NCBI GenBank assembly: GCA_012519525.1
Contig: JAAYQB010000073.1
Coordinates: forward strand, 1 to 13,640
Length of the DNA stretch: 13,640 bases
Source of the DNA: Bacteroidales bacterium
GTDB taxonomy: Bacteria; Bacteroidota; Bacteroidia; Bacteroidales; WCHB1-69
Direction of reading: 5' to 3'
A program made the translations under genes and the position numbers. This document shows, piece by piece, positions 1 through 7,773 of this stretch. Position 1 is the first letter of the stretch. Every line of letters begins with the position of its first letter. The notes under the pieces were generated by a model, which was given only the letters and a program-made list of their open reading frames with translations, did not search any database and was not told the DNA's origin.

Positions 1-2
1 AT

Positions 3-1541
3 TTATTTAGCATAATTAACAGCTCTTGTTTCTCTAACGACGGTTATTTTTATTTGTCCCGGATACGTCATTTCATTTTGAATTTTCTTCGATAAATCCA
101 ATGACAATTGAGTTGTTTGTTCGTCGTTGAGCTTGTCGGAACCTACAATAACGCGTAATTCTCTTCCTGCTTGAATAGCGTATGTTTTTGTTACCCCTTC
201 GTACGATAAGGCTAATTCTTCCAAATCTTTTAAACGTTTGATATAGGATTCCACTACTTCGCGTCTTGCTCCGGGACGTGCTCCTGAAATGGCATCACAA
301 ATTTGCACGATAGGTGTAATTAAATAAAGTATTTCTGTTTCATCGTGGTGAGCTGCAATAGCATTGACGACTTCGGGTTTTTCTTTGTATTTTTCGGCTA
401 AAGATGCACCTAGTTGTGCGTGTGGCGTATCAGGTTCGTTATCAGGAACTTTTCCTATGTCGTGTAATAAGCCTGCACGTTTGGCTAATTTGGCATTTAG
501 TCCAAGTTCGGCTGCCATAATAGCGCTGAGGTTGGCTACTTCTTTTGAATGTTGCAGCAAGTTTTGTCCGTAAGAAGAACGGTATTTCATTTTTCCTATT
601 AGTCTCACTAATTCGTGATGCATGCCGTGAATACCTAAATCTACGGTAGTTCGTTTTCCTGTTTCTATGATTTCTTGTTCTACTTGTCGTTTGGTTTTAG
701 AAATAACTTCTTCGATGCGAGCCGGGTGTATTCGTCCGTCGGTAACTAATTTGTTGAGAGATAAACGAGCCACCTCTCTTCTGACGGGGTCGAAGCTGGA
801 TAATATAATAGCGTCCGGCGAATCGTCAATAATGATGTCAACGCCGGTTAAAGATTCTAAAGTACGTATGTTTCTTCCTTCACGTCCAATAATTCGTCCT
901 TTTACTTCTTCGTTTTCGATATTGAAAACAGAAACCGAATTCTCGCGCGTATGCTCTACTGCAGTGCGTTGTATTGTTTTGATGAGGATTTTTTTCGCTT
1001 CCAAATTGGCGGTTGTTTTGGCTTCTTCCACAATGTCTTTCATCATTACGGTAACGTCTAATTTAGCTTCTTCTTTCAATAATTCAATGAGTTCTTTTTT
1101 AGCTTCTTCTTTCGATAAGCTTGCAATAGTCTCTAATTGTTCTAATTGTTGATTGATAAGTTTATTTAATTCGGCTTGTTTTTTCGTGCAAACTTCTATT
1201 TGTTGATTAGCAATTTGTTGTTGCTGATTAACTTCGTTTTGTTTACGTTGAAAAGCTTCTTGTTTTTGAGAAAAGCTTGCTTCTTTTTGTTTTATACGGT
1301 TCTCGGCATTGGCTATTTCTCTATTTTTTTCGTTTACCAATTTGTCATGTTCTGATTTTAATTGGAAATACTTTTCCTTAGCTTGCAGAATTCTTTCTTT
1401 TTTAATAAGTTCTGCTTCTTCCACTTTTTCTTTTAATATTTGTGCGTTTTTCTTTTCTATCGCTTTTTTTAGCATCAAATGAGCTAGCGCAAAACCTAAG
1501 GCAGCACAAAAAATCCCTGTTAAGATATAATATAATGTCAT
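3..1541 (-). CDS. rny: Ribonuclease Y, membrane-anchored endoribonuclease
   Basis: RNase Y starts bulk mRNA decay by endonucleolytic cleavage while tethered to the inner membrane. The 512-residue product has the full family layout and typical length (about 520). A single N-terminal membrane segment (about 3-23) is followed by a long Lys/Glu/Gln-rich coiled coil (about 25-150). A KH RNA-binding domain follows, with its GREG loop at 219-222, and then an HD phosphohydrolase domain with the metal-binding His360-Asp361 pair (context LLHDIGK) and a downstream AHHDE motif. The stop codon lies at the window edge, so the gene is complete. The ATG at 1541 is used because it places the membrane segment at the extreme N-terminus. 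It lies downstream of the 6S-like RNA on the same strand. I see no clear promoter of its own in the 31 bases between them, so read-through from the RNA gene is possible. Confidence 0.97.
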   Translation of the reverse strand: MTLYYILTGIFCAALGFALAHLMLKKAIEKKNAQILKEKVEEAELIKKERILQAKEKYFQLKSEHDKLVNEKNREIANAENRIKQKEASFSQKQEAFQRKQNEVNQQQQIANQQIEVCTKKQAELNKLINQQLEQLETIASLSKEEAKKELIELLKEEAKLDVTVMMKDIVEEAKTTANLEAKKILIKTIQRTAVEHTRENSVSVFNIENEEVKGRIIGREGRNIRTLESLTGVDIIIDDSPDAIILSSFDPVRREVARLSLNKLVTDGRIHPARIEEVISKTKRQVEQEIIETGKRTTVDLGIHGMHHELVRLIGKMKYRSSYGQNLLQHSKEVANLSAIMAAELGLNAKLAKRAGLLHDIGKVPDNEPDTPHAQLGASLAEKYKEKPEVVNAIAAHHDETEILYLITPIVQICDAISGARPGARREVVESYIKRLKDLEELALSYEGVTKTYAIQAGRELRVIVGSDKLNDEQTTQLSLDLSKKIQNEMTYPGQIKITVVRETRAVNYAK

Positions 1542-1572
1542 AATGTGTTAAATATTTTATTTAATTGTTTAT

Positions 1573-1751
1573 AAAAAAAAAGTCCCGCAAAAATCATATT
1601 AGGCTTAATTAAACTCCGATGTAATTAAGCTTATGAGCAGCCACAATTCCTCAAGTACACGATTGCAATGCAACCCACTTTACTAATTATGAGCTACCCA
1701 ACAATTTTGTAACTGTTGAGTTTAACAAACGAATCTGATTTTGTGCGGGAC
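1573..1751 (-). ncRNA. ssrS: 6S RNA (SsrS), Bacteroidales-1-type variant
   Basis: The gap between zapA and rny encodes a structured RNA on the minus strand. Its ends pair: GTCCCGCA(C)AAAATC at 1751-1737 matches GATTTTTGCGGGAC at 1595-1582, a 14-bp stem with one bulged C. The 3' arm runs straight into a run of U (1581-1573), as in an intrinsic terminator. Inside is a hairpin with arms GCTTAATT and AATTAAGC (1630-1623 and 1610-1603), and a small TTGC/GCAA hairpin near 1663-1673. 6S RNA binds RNA polymerase holoenzyme as a promoter mimic. Established knowledge: the Bacteroidales-1 motif was later interpreted as a 6S variant, and 6S RNA also lies next to zapA in gammaproteobacteria. The assignment rests on position, size (about 180 nt), closed terminal stem and open centre, not on a covariance-model score. 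Both ends are approximate. Confidence 0.82.
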
Positions 1752-1779
1752 AAATCTATAGTCTAATTATTATTTCAAA
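1751..1779 (-). promoter_or_regulatory. Promoter of the 6S-like RNA
   Basis: TAGATTTG at 1758-1751 is an exact match to the Bacteroidota -7 element TAnnTTTG. A TTTG at 1779-1776 lies 17 bases upstream, slightly closer than the usual 19-21 for the -33 element. The upstream part overlaps the last bases of zapA. The predicted start would fall at roughly 1744-1748, inside the terminal stem of the RNA. Confidence 0.55.
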
Positions 1780-1787
1780 GAACATTT

Positions 1788-2096
1788 TTACTCTTCGTTT
1801 TCCATTTCTGTTAAAACATTCTGTAAAACGTTATGTAAATTTTTTAAGTTATTTTTTAAGTCGTTGTCAATATAATGTTGTTTTTCTGTTAAATATGTTT
1901 CTTTTATAGCAAAATTTATTAAAGCATATCCCATTAAAGTAAACCTATCGGTTATTTGTTTTGCAGATAAAGATTTGATATATTGTGATATTTTATTTTC
2001 TGCTTTTCTATATAATTCTTCTTGCTCAGGCAATATGGATAATTTAAAAGGCTGCTGAGCAATATATAGTGTGATAGATTTTCTTTCTTTTCCCAT
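1788..2096 (-). CDS. zapA: Cell division protein ZapA
   Basis: ZapA binds FtsZ and cross-links protofilaments in the cytoplasmic Z-ring. The 102-residue product has the family shape: an N-terminal alpha/beta head (KSITLYIAQQPFKLSILPEQ, residues 6-25), then a charged helix typical of ZapA (EELYRKAENKISQYI, 26-40), then a long C-terminal coiled-coil helix used for dimer/tetramer formation. An in-frame ATG exists nine codons upstream (2123), but it lies inside the preceding gene. The ATG at 2096 gives the normal ZapA N-terminus and sits two bases after the upstream stop, which suggests translational coupling. The gene is followed by the 6S-like RNA, as in many other bacteria. The sequence is divergent, as expected for Bacteroidota ZapA. 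Confidence 0.88.
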   Translation of the reverse strand: MGKERKSITLYIAQQPFKLSILPEQEELYRKAENKISQYIKSLSAKQITDRFTLMGYALINFAIKETYLTEKQHYIDNDLKNNLKNLHNVLQNVLTEMENEE

Positions 2097-2098
2097 TA

Positions 2099-2386
2099 TT
2101 ATTCGTTTAACAAGCAGATGCATTTATCAATTTCCCGCACCAACTCATTTATTTTTAACTTCACATCGGTATTGCTTGATTTTGTTGCTAATTCCTCTGA
2201 AAGTTTGAGCTTAACTATCTGCTCTGCTTGATGTTTTATTTTTATTTCTAAGTGTTCAATTAATTGACGTTGTTCTTTATTTTTTATTTTATATTCTTTA
2301 TTTTTTCTTTTTAATTCTTTATTTTTTTCTATTAATTGCAAGATTTTACTTTCTAACTCTAAACTTAAAATCTTTAATTCTTGCAT
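2099..2386 (-). CDS. Small coiled-coil protein upstream of zapA (possible ZapB counterpart)
   Basis: This is a 95-residue cytoplasmic protein with no signal peptide or membrane segment. Residues 1-65 are almost entirely Leu/Ile heptads filled with Lys, Glu and Gln, which predicts a parallel coiled coil. A Ser/Asn break near 70-73 precedes a C-terminal helix (KINELVREIDKCICLLNE, 78-95). I chose the ATG at 2386 because a longer reading back to 2452 would translate across the promoter at 2422-2453. The stop is two bases from the zapA start, so the two proteins are probably made together. By size, coiled coil and partnership it resembles ZapB, which bundles around ZapA at the Z-ring in enterobacteria. 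That is inference, since coiled coils give little real homology signal. It could also be a lineage-specific ZapA partner. Confidence 0.8.
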   Translation of the reverse strand: MQELKILSLELESKILQLIEKNKELKRKNKEYKIKNKEQRQLIEHLEIKIKHQAEQIVKLKLSEELATKSSNTDVKLKINELVREIDKCICLLNE

Positions 2387-2421
2387 ATTAATAATATTAT
2401 TACCTATTATTTTCTTTATTG

Positions 2422-2453
2422 CAAAGATATATTTATTTTTACAAAAAAACAAA
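2422..2453 (-). promoter_or_regulatory. Promoter of the coiled-coil/zapA operon
   Basis: TATCTTTG at 2429-2422 matches TAnnTTTG exactly. A TTTG at 2453-2450 lies 20 bases upstream, the expected -33 spacing. Transcription should begin near 2415-2419, giving a leader of about 30 bases before the ATG at 2386. The leader is A/T-rich with no Shine-Dalgarno sequence. Confidence 0.65.
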
Positions 2454-2561
2454 GAAAAATTTTATTTATTATAAAAATACCAAAAAGAGCTTCGTTGTTA
2501 AAATTTTTTTCAAAAACAAATAATTATATTTAAAAAGAATCGTTTGAAAAGTATTAAATTC

Positions 2562-4850
2562 ATGGATGTAATTTTGAAAAAAGCGGTATTTTTTATTTTT
2601 ATATTGGCTGTTTTTTCTGCTAATGCTCAAAAAGTCGGCTTAGTATTAAGCGGTGGCGGAGCGAAAGGTTTGGCACATATTGGTGCCATAAGGGCATTAG
2701 AAGAAAAAGGTATTCCTATTGATTATATTGCCGGGACATCTATTGGAGCTATTGTTGGAGGCTTATATGCAGCAGGTTACTCTACTGAAGAAATGGAAGC
2801 GATTTTTTGTAATCCTGAATTTGATAATATCCTTACGGGAAAAATGGAAGGAGACTATTATTTTTTCTTTAAACAACAAGAAGTGAATTCTACATGGTTG
2901 CAGTTGAAATTTGATATGGATTCGGCAATTTTTCTTCCTTCTCTGACTTTTAATATTGTTTCGCCACATCAAATGGATTTTGCTTTTATGGAATATTTTT
3001 CAAAATCGGATTATATTTCCAAAAATAATTTCGATAGTCTCTTTATTCCTTTTCGTTGTATTGTAACCGATGCTACTAATGGCAAAGAAGTGGTGGTAGA
3101 CAAGGGTCCGCTAAAAGATGCAGTAAGAGCTTCGATGACTTATCCTATTTATTTTAATCCTATACGGATTGATAGTAATTTAGTGTATGATGGAGGCATT
3201 GTGAATAATTTTCCTTTAGATGTGATGTGTAATGATTTTGACATAGACTATATTATAGGTGTAACGGTAACAAAACCGAAAAAAGAATCAACGGAAGATA
3301 ATATTATAACTACACTTATCAATATCATGGTGCAAAAGGAGCATAGTACTATTCCATGTAAAACAGGAATTATTGTCAGACCTAATGTCCCTGATTTAGC
3401 GCTTACGGACTTTAAAGAAGGAGGGAAAACAATTGAAATTGGGTATCAAACGATGCTCGATAGTTTGTCATTGTTTGAAGATAAAATAAGTAGAAGATTG
3501 CCTATCGATACCGTAGCAAGCAGACGTCAAGAATATAGAAAAAAAGCAAAAGAAATATTAATTGGTTCGGTAAAAGTAATGGGATTAAATCCTTCCCAAT
3601 CCATATTTATTGAAAACATAATTTTAGAAAAAAATGAGATTATTACTTTGGAAGAATTAAAAGTGAGGTATTTCAGATTAGTGGTAGAGGATAAGATTGA
3701 AAATATTTATCCTTATTTGGTCTATGATTCCATAGCAAACTATTATGAGATTATTCTTCATGCTACTCCCGTAAAACCGTTTCAGGCTAATTTTGGAGGA
3801 TATGTTTCAGCAAATGCCTATTCTACATTTTTTTTACAACTGCAATATAAATATTTAGGATTACAATCTATTACTGCGGCTGTAGATGCCTATTTCGGAA
3901 GATTTTATAACTCGGTCGTTCTTTCGACACGTTTGGATTATTTAAAAAAGCCAACTTTTTTCCAACACATAAAAACAGGATACAATCGCTGGAATTATTT
4001 TAATACGTATCGCTCTTTTGTCGGAAGCGAAACGCCCTCTTATTTAATTCATGAAGAAACATTTTTTGATTATAACATAGCATTTCCTACTGCTAATAAA
4101 TCTAAAATCTATGGGGGATTTACCATTATGCATGTAAAAGATAGATATTATCAAAGTAATGTTTATTTAAAAGAAGACGTGTACGATAATAATCGATTTA
4201 ATGGAATATCACCTTTTATAGTTTACGAATACAATACTTCCGATTATAAATATTTTTCAACGGAAGGTTTGCATTTAAAAGTAAAATTGAATTATTTTGA
4301 AGGCAGTGAGATTAATGTTCCCGGTAGCACATCTATTGTAACAGAGTCGTCTATTGAAAATCATAATTGGTTTGCTATGAGTTGTTTTTTACACAAGGCT
4401 TTTCCATTAGGGAAATGGTATAGCTTGGGTATAGTGGCACATGCTACTTATTCCAATCTACCTCTTTTTAAAAGTTACAATGCTACAAAATTGCGTTCTC
4501 AGTTTTTTGCTCCGACACATGAAAGTAATATTGCTTATTTGCCGGCTTTCAGAGACCCGTGTTTTATTGCAGGAGGTTTAAGCAATACGTTTAAAATATA
4601 TAAAAAAATGCAGCTGAGGTTAGAAGGGTATTATTATCAATCGATTATCTCTATAGTGAAAAATGCAGATTATACACCTTCTTATAGTCAATTCTTTAAA
4701 CGATATAGTATTATGGCTTACGCTTCTTTGGCTTATACTACAAAATTAGGACCTATTAGTTTAAATCTGTCATGGTATTCGCATAATGATCCTAATTTTA
4801 TGTTTAATTTGAGTTTTGGGTATTTACTATTCAATAATAAAATATTTTAA
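2562..4850 (+). CDS. Patatin-like phospholipase with POTRA and outer-membrane barrel (PlpD-like)
   Basis: This is a serine lipid hydrolase probably displayed at the outer membrane. Numbered from the ATG at 2562 (762 residues), it has a signal peptide (1 to about 23, ending SANAQ), then a patatin domain (about 24-320). That domain carries the oxyanion-hole glycines GGGAKG (31-36), nucleophile elbow GTSIG (Ser60) and catalytic DGG (Asp210), so the Ser-Asp dyad is intact. A POTRA-like segment follows (about 333-405), and then about 355 residues of alternating, aromatic-rich strands ending in Phe, typical of a BamA/TpsB-type barrel. This order is that of type Vd autotransporters such as Pseudomonas PlpD. 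A TTG at 2544 could start the protein six residues earlier. The ATG gives a more compact signal peptide but is not decisive. It is first in a probable operon, ten bases before the next gene. Lipid substrate is unknown. Confidence 0.9.
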   Translation: MDVILKKAVFFIFILAVFSANAQKVGLVLSGGGAKGLAHIGAIRALEEKGIPIDYIAGTSIGAIVGGLYAAGYSTEEMEAIFCNPEFDNILTGKMEGDYYFFFKQQEVNSTWLQLKFDMDSAIFLPSLTFNIVSPHQMDFAFMEYFSKSDYISKNNFDSLFIPFRCIVTDATNGKEVVVDKGPLKDAVRASMTYPIYFNPIRIDSNLVYDGGIVNNFPLDVMCNDFDIDYIIGVTVTKPKKESTEDNIITTLINIMVQKEHSTIPCKTGIIVRPNVPDLALTDFKEGGKTIEIGYQTMLDSLSLFEDKISRRLPIDTVASRRQEYRKKAKEILIGSVKVMGLNPSQSIFIENIILEKNEIITLEELKVRYFRLVVEDKIENIYPYLVYDSIANYYEIILHATPVKPFQANFGGYVSANAYSTFFLQLQYKYLGLQSITAAVDAYFGRFYNSVVLSTRLDYLKKPTFFQHIKTGYNRWNYFNTYRSFVGSETPSYLIHEETFFDYNIAFPTANKSKIYGGFTIMHVKDRYYQSNVYLKEDVYDNNRFNGISPFIVYEYNTSDYKYFSTEGLHLKVKLNYFEGSEINVPGSTSIVTESSIENHNWFAMSCFLHKAFPLGKWYSLGIVAHATYSNLPLFKSYNATKLRSQFFAPTHESNIAYLPAFRDPCFIAGGLSNTFKIYKKMQLRLEGYYYQSIISIVKNADYTPSYSQFFKRYSIMAYASLAYTTKLGPISLNLSWYSHNDPNFMFNLSFGYLLFNNKIF

Positions 4851-4860
4851 AATATGGTTT

Positions 4861-7773
4861 ATGAAAAATAATAAAATCTTCTTTATCATACTAATACTTG
4901 GTTTTTTATTGCAACATACTTTGTATGCTCAACCGCATCGAATAGCCAACTTTAATCCTAATAAAACATGGGCGGATTCTGTTGTGAAAACCTTAACATT
5001 GGATGAAAAAATAGCACAATTAATGATTGTGCGAGCATTTTCAAATAAAGATTCTATCTACAATAGAAGTTTGATTGATAGTGTTAAAAAATATCAAGTG
5101 GGAGGTGTTTGTTTTTTTCAAGGAGGGATTGTAAGACAGGCTTTAATTACTAATGAGTTGCAGAAAGTTAGTAAAATACCTATGATGGTTTCTATCGATG
5201 CCGAATATGGTTTAGCTATGCGATTGGATAGTGTGATGTTGTTCCCAAGACAAATGGCTTTGGGAGCAACTTATGATACGGCAACTATTTACCGTATGGG
5301 AAAGGAAATAGCACGACAATGCAAACGTATGGGAATTCATGTGAATTATGCTTCTTGCATAGACGTAAATTGCAACTCTCGTAATCCTGTGATTAATAGT
5401 CGTTCGTTTGGAGCAAATCCTCAGTTAGTTGCCGATTGCGGTATTGCCTACATGAAAGGCATGCAAGAAAATGGTGTAATGCCTACAGCTAAACATTTTC
5501 CGGGACATGGAGATACGGATGCCGATTCTCATTTCAGCTTGCCTACGATTAAGCATAATCGGCAACGTTTAGATTCTATTGAGTTATATCCTTTTATAAA
5601 AGCAATACAAGCCGGTATAGACGGTGTTATGGTGGGGCATTTGAATGTGCCAACATTGGATACTTCCGTACGCTCCATATCTTCTACTTCTAAACCAATC
5701 ATTACCGATTTATTAATAGATTCGATGAATTTTAATGGCATAATTATTACAGATGGATTAGAAATGAAGGGAATAGCTAAATATTATGCTCCCGGAGATA
5801 TGGAGGTAATGACATTATTAGCAGGCAACGATTTGCTGTTATTACCTACCTCGGCTTATATTGTGATTCAAAAAATAAAAGAAGCCATTGATAAAGGAAT
5901 ATTAACGGAAGAAGATATTGACAGAAAGTGTCTTAAAATGTTGAAAGCAAAAGAAAAATACGTTCTTTCTAATTGCAATGAGATAGATGTTCGGCGTTTG
6001 TATGAAGATATTAATACACAAGAAACGGAAGACATTATTAATGTACTAACAAGAAAATCACTGACTTTACTGAAAAATGACGACCATATACTTCCATTTC
6101 AGAATATTCCGGAACAACCGTTGTTGCATCTGCGAATTGATAATGGGGGAATGGCTACATTAGAGACAACTTTATCAAACTACCTTCCTTTGAAAACCGT
6201 ACGCATTACACAAAATGACTTAAAAAATAACAATGTTGAAATGCAAAACATAGCTGATTCAGGTCAAATTCTGTTAGTGAGTTTGCATACTACGACACAA
6301 TATCCTATTAGTAATTACGGGCTTACTCAAGAAGTTATATCGTTTTTAGATAGTTTGAGTAAGAGAAATAAAATCATTTTTGTTGTAATGGGAAATCCTT
6401 ATGTGTTGAATTATTTGCCGTTTTCAAGAAATTTTTCTGTAGTATTGGTAGCTTATCATCCGGTTTATGCTGCCGAGAAAGCGGTAGGAGAGGCTTTGTG
6501 CGGACTTTTTCCAATAACGGGAAAATTGCCTATAGATTTAAATAATTATGTCTATGGTACAGGTGTTTGTTCCAAAGAACAAAACATAGCTAAGGTAAAC
6601 TTTTCCGGTATTGATTCTTTAGCACAGTTAGGAATTTCCGAAAATGCTTATCCCGGCTGTCGTATTTTGATAGCACATAAAGGAGAAGTTATTTATAATA
6701 AATCTTTCGGAAAACATACTTATGAAGGCGATAGACAGGTGAGCATCAATGACGTATATGATTTGGCTTCTATTACAAAAGCAGCTGCTACTACCTTGGC
6801 AATCATGAAATTGGTAGAAGAAGATAAAATAGATATACATGATAAATTATCCGACTATTTACCTTATTTAAATAAAACGGATAAAGAAGATATTACTATA
6901 GCTGAAGTGTTAACGCATACTTCAGGACTAAGTGCATGGATACCGTTTTATAAAAAAACATTTTCTATAATAGACAGTAGTTGGAACCCTGATGTTTATA
7001 GCAAAACACTTGATACCACATACAGTGTGAAAGTTTGTAAGGATATGTATATGAACAATCAATATATTGATAGTGTTTATTATTATTTAGTAACAGCTCC
7101 CTTGAAAGACAATAAGCATTATGAATACAGTGATATTGGATTTTATTTCTTAGCCGATTTGATACATAAAGTTACGAATACGACTTTGGATACTTATGTG
7201 AATGATAATTTTTATCAACCTATGGGTTTAAAGCACATATTATTTAATCCTTCCGATAAAATATTATCGCATTATCTCGTTCCGACAGAACGGGATATGG
7301 TTTTTAGAAAACAGTTAGTACAAGGTTATGTGCATGATGAAGGCGCAGCTATGCTGGGAGGTGTTTCCGGTCATGCCGGTTTGTTTGCTACGGCTGACGA
7401 TTTGTATGTTGTTTTACAGATGCTATTAAACAAAGGAGAATACAATGGAATACATTATTTGCAGCCACACACAATCAAGAAATTCACCTCCTATTATTCG
7501 AGTAAGACACGTAGAGGATTGGGATTTGACAAGCCATTGCATGGGAATAAAAAAGGACCTCATTGTGGCGTATATGTTTCTTCGCAGAGTTACGGACATA
7601 GTGGATTTACGGGAACTTTTTTTTGGGTAGACCCTAAGTATGATTTGATTTATATTTTTCTTTCAAATAGGATATATCCGAATGCCGACAATAAAAAATT
7701 GGCGCAGTTAAATATTCGTACTAATATACAAGACCTTATTTATCAGTATATAGAAATAATAGAAGAAGAATGA
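4861..7773 (+). CDS. Exported fusion: NagZ-like GH3 glucosaminidase plus PBP/beta-lactamase-type serine hydrolase
   Basis: Two enzymes in one 970-residue exported chain. A signal peptide (about 1-24, ending LYAQ, no lipobox Cys) precedes a GH3 catalytic barrel (about 40-390). It has the NagZ signature KHFPGHGDTDADSH (211-224), which carries the Asp/His acid-base loop, and the nucleophile Asp298 in ITDGLEMKG. Residues about 395-580 form the GH3 C-terminal domain (starts KSLTLLKN). Residues about 581-970 are a class C beta-lactamase/penicillin-binding fold with SITK (Ser637, Lys640), YSD (756-758, in place of YxN) and HSG (913-915, in place of KTG). The expected roles are removal of GlcNAc from peptidoglycan fragments and peptide, amide or ester hydrolysis, both in the periplasm. 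NagZ is cytoplasmic in enterobacteria, so export is a real difference. The ATG at 4861 is preferred over one 45 bases upstream inside the patatin gene because it gives a clean signal peptide. Beta-lactam hydrolysis is possible but unproven. Confidence 0.93.
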   Translation: MKNNKIFFIILILGFLLQHTLYAQPHRIANFNPNKTWADSVVKTLTLDEKIAQLMIVRAFSNKDSIYNRSLIDSVKKYQVGGVCFFQGGIVRQALITNELQKVSKIPMMVSIDAEYGLAMRLDSVMLFPRQMALGATYDTATIYRMGKEIARQCKRMGIHVNYASCIDVNCNSRNPVINSRSFGANPQLVADCGIAYMKGMQENGVMPTAKHFPGHGDTDADSHFSLPTIKHNRQRLDSIELYPFIKAIQAGIDGVMVGHLNVPTLDTSVRSISSTSKPIITDLLIDSMNFNGIIITDGLEMKGIAKYYAPGDMEVMTLLAGNDLLLLPTSAYIVIQKIKEAIDKGILTEEDIDRKCLKMLKAKEKYVLSNCNEIDVRRLYEDINTQETEDIINVLTRKSLTLLKNDDHILPFQNIPEQPLLHLRIDNGGMATLETTLSNYLPLKTVRITQNDLKNNNVEMQNIADSGQILLVSLHTTTQYPISNYGLTQEVISFLDSLSKRNKIIFVVMGNPYVLNYLPFSRNFSVVLVAYHPVYAAEKAVGEALCGLFPITGKLPIDLNNYVYGTGVCSKEQNIAKVNFSGIDSLAQLGISENAYPGCRILIAHKGEVIYNKSFGKHTYEGDRQVSINDVYDLASITKAAATTLAIMKLVEEDKIDIHDKLSDYLPYLNKTDKEDITIAEVLTHTSGLSAWIPFYKKTFSIIDSSWNPDVYSKTLDTTYSVKVCKDMYMNNQYIDSVYYYLVTAPLKDNKHYEYSDIGFYFLADLIHKVTNTTLDTYVNDNFYQPMGLKHILFNPSDKILSHYLVPTERDMVFRKQLVQGYVHDEGAAMLGGVSGHAGLFATADDLYVVLQMLLNKGEYNGIHYLQPHTIKKFTSYYSSKTRRGLGFDKPLHGNKKGPHCGVYVSSQSYGHSGFTGTFFWVDPKYDLIYIFLSNRIYPNADNKKLAQLNIRTNIQDLIYQYIEIIEEE

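Noticed and set aside
667..1152. 161-codon open frame on the plus strand inside rny
   Set aside because: It is antisense to the coiled-coil/KH region of rny, its product is Ser-rich with no recognisable domain, and it has no promoter of its own. It is a shadow of the real gene.
2387..2452. 22-codon extension of the coiled-coil protein
   Set aside because: It would place the start at or upstream of the best promoter match in the window (2422-2453) and adds an unrelated segment.
2494..2532. Promoter for the patatin operon (TATATTTA at 2525-2532)
   Set aside because: It misses the final G of TAnnTTTG, and the nearest TTG-like upstream element is about 27 bases away. In such AT-rich DNA this is not distinguishable from background, although a promoter must lie near here.
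4816..4860. Upstream start for the GH3 fusion overlapping the patatin gene
   Set aside because: The ATG at 4861 yields a standard signal peptide at the N-terminus. The extension would bury it behind 15 extra residues.
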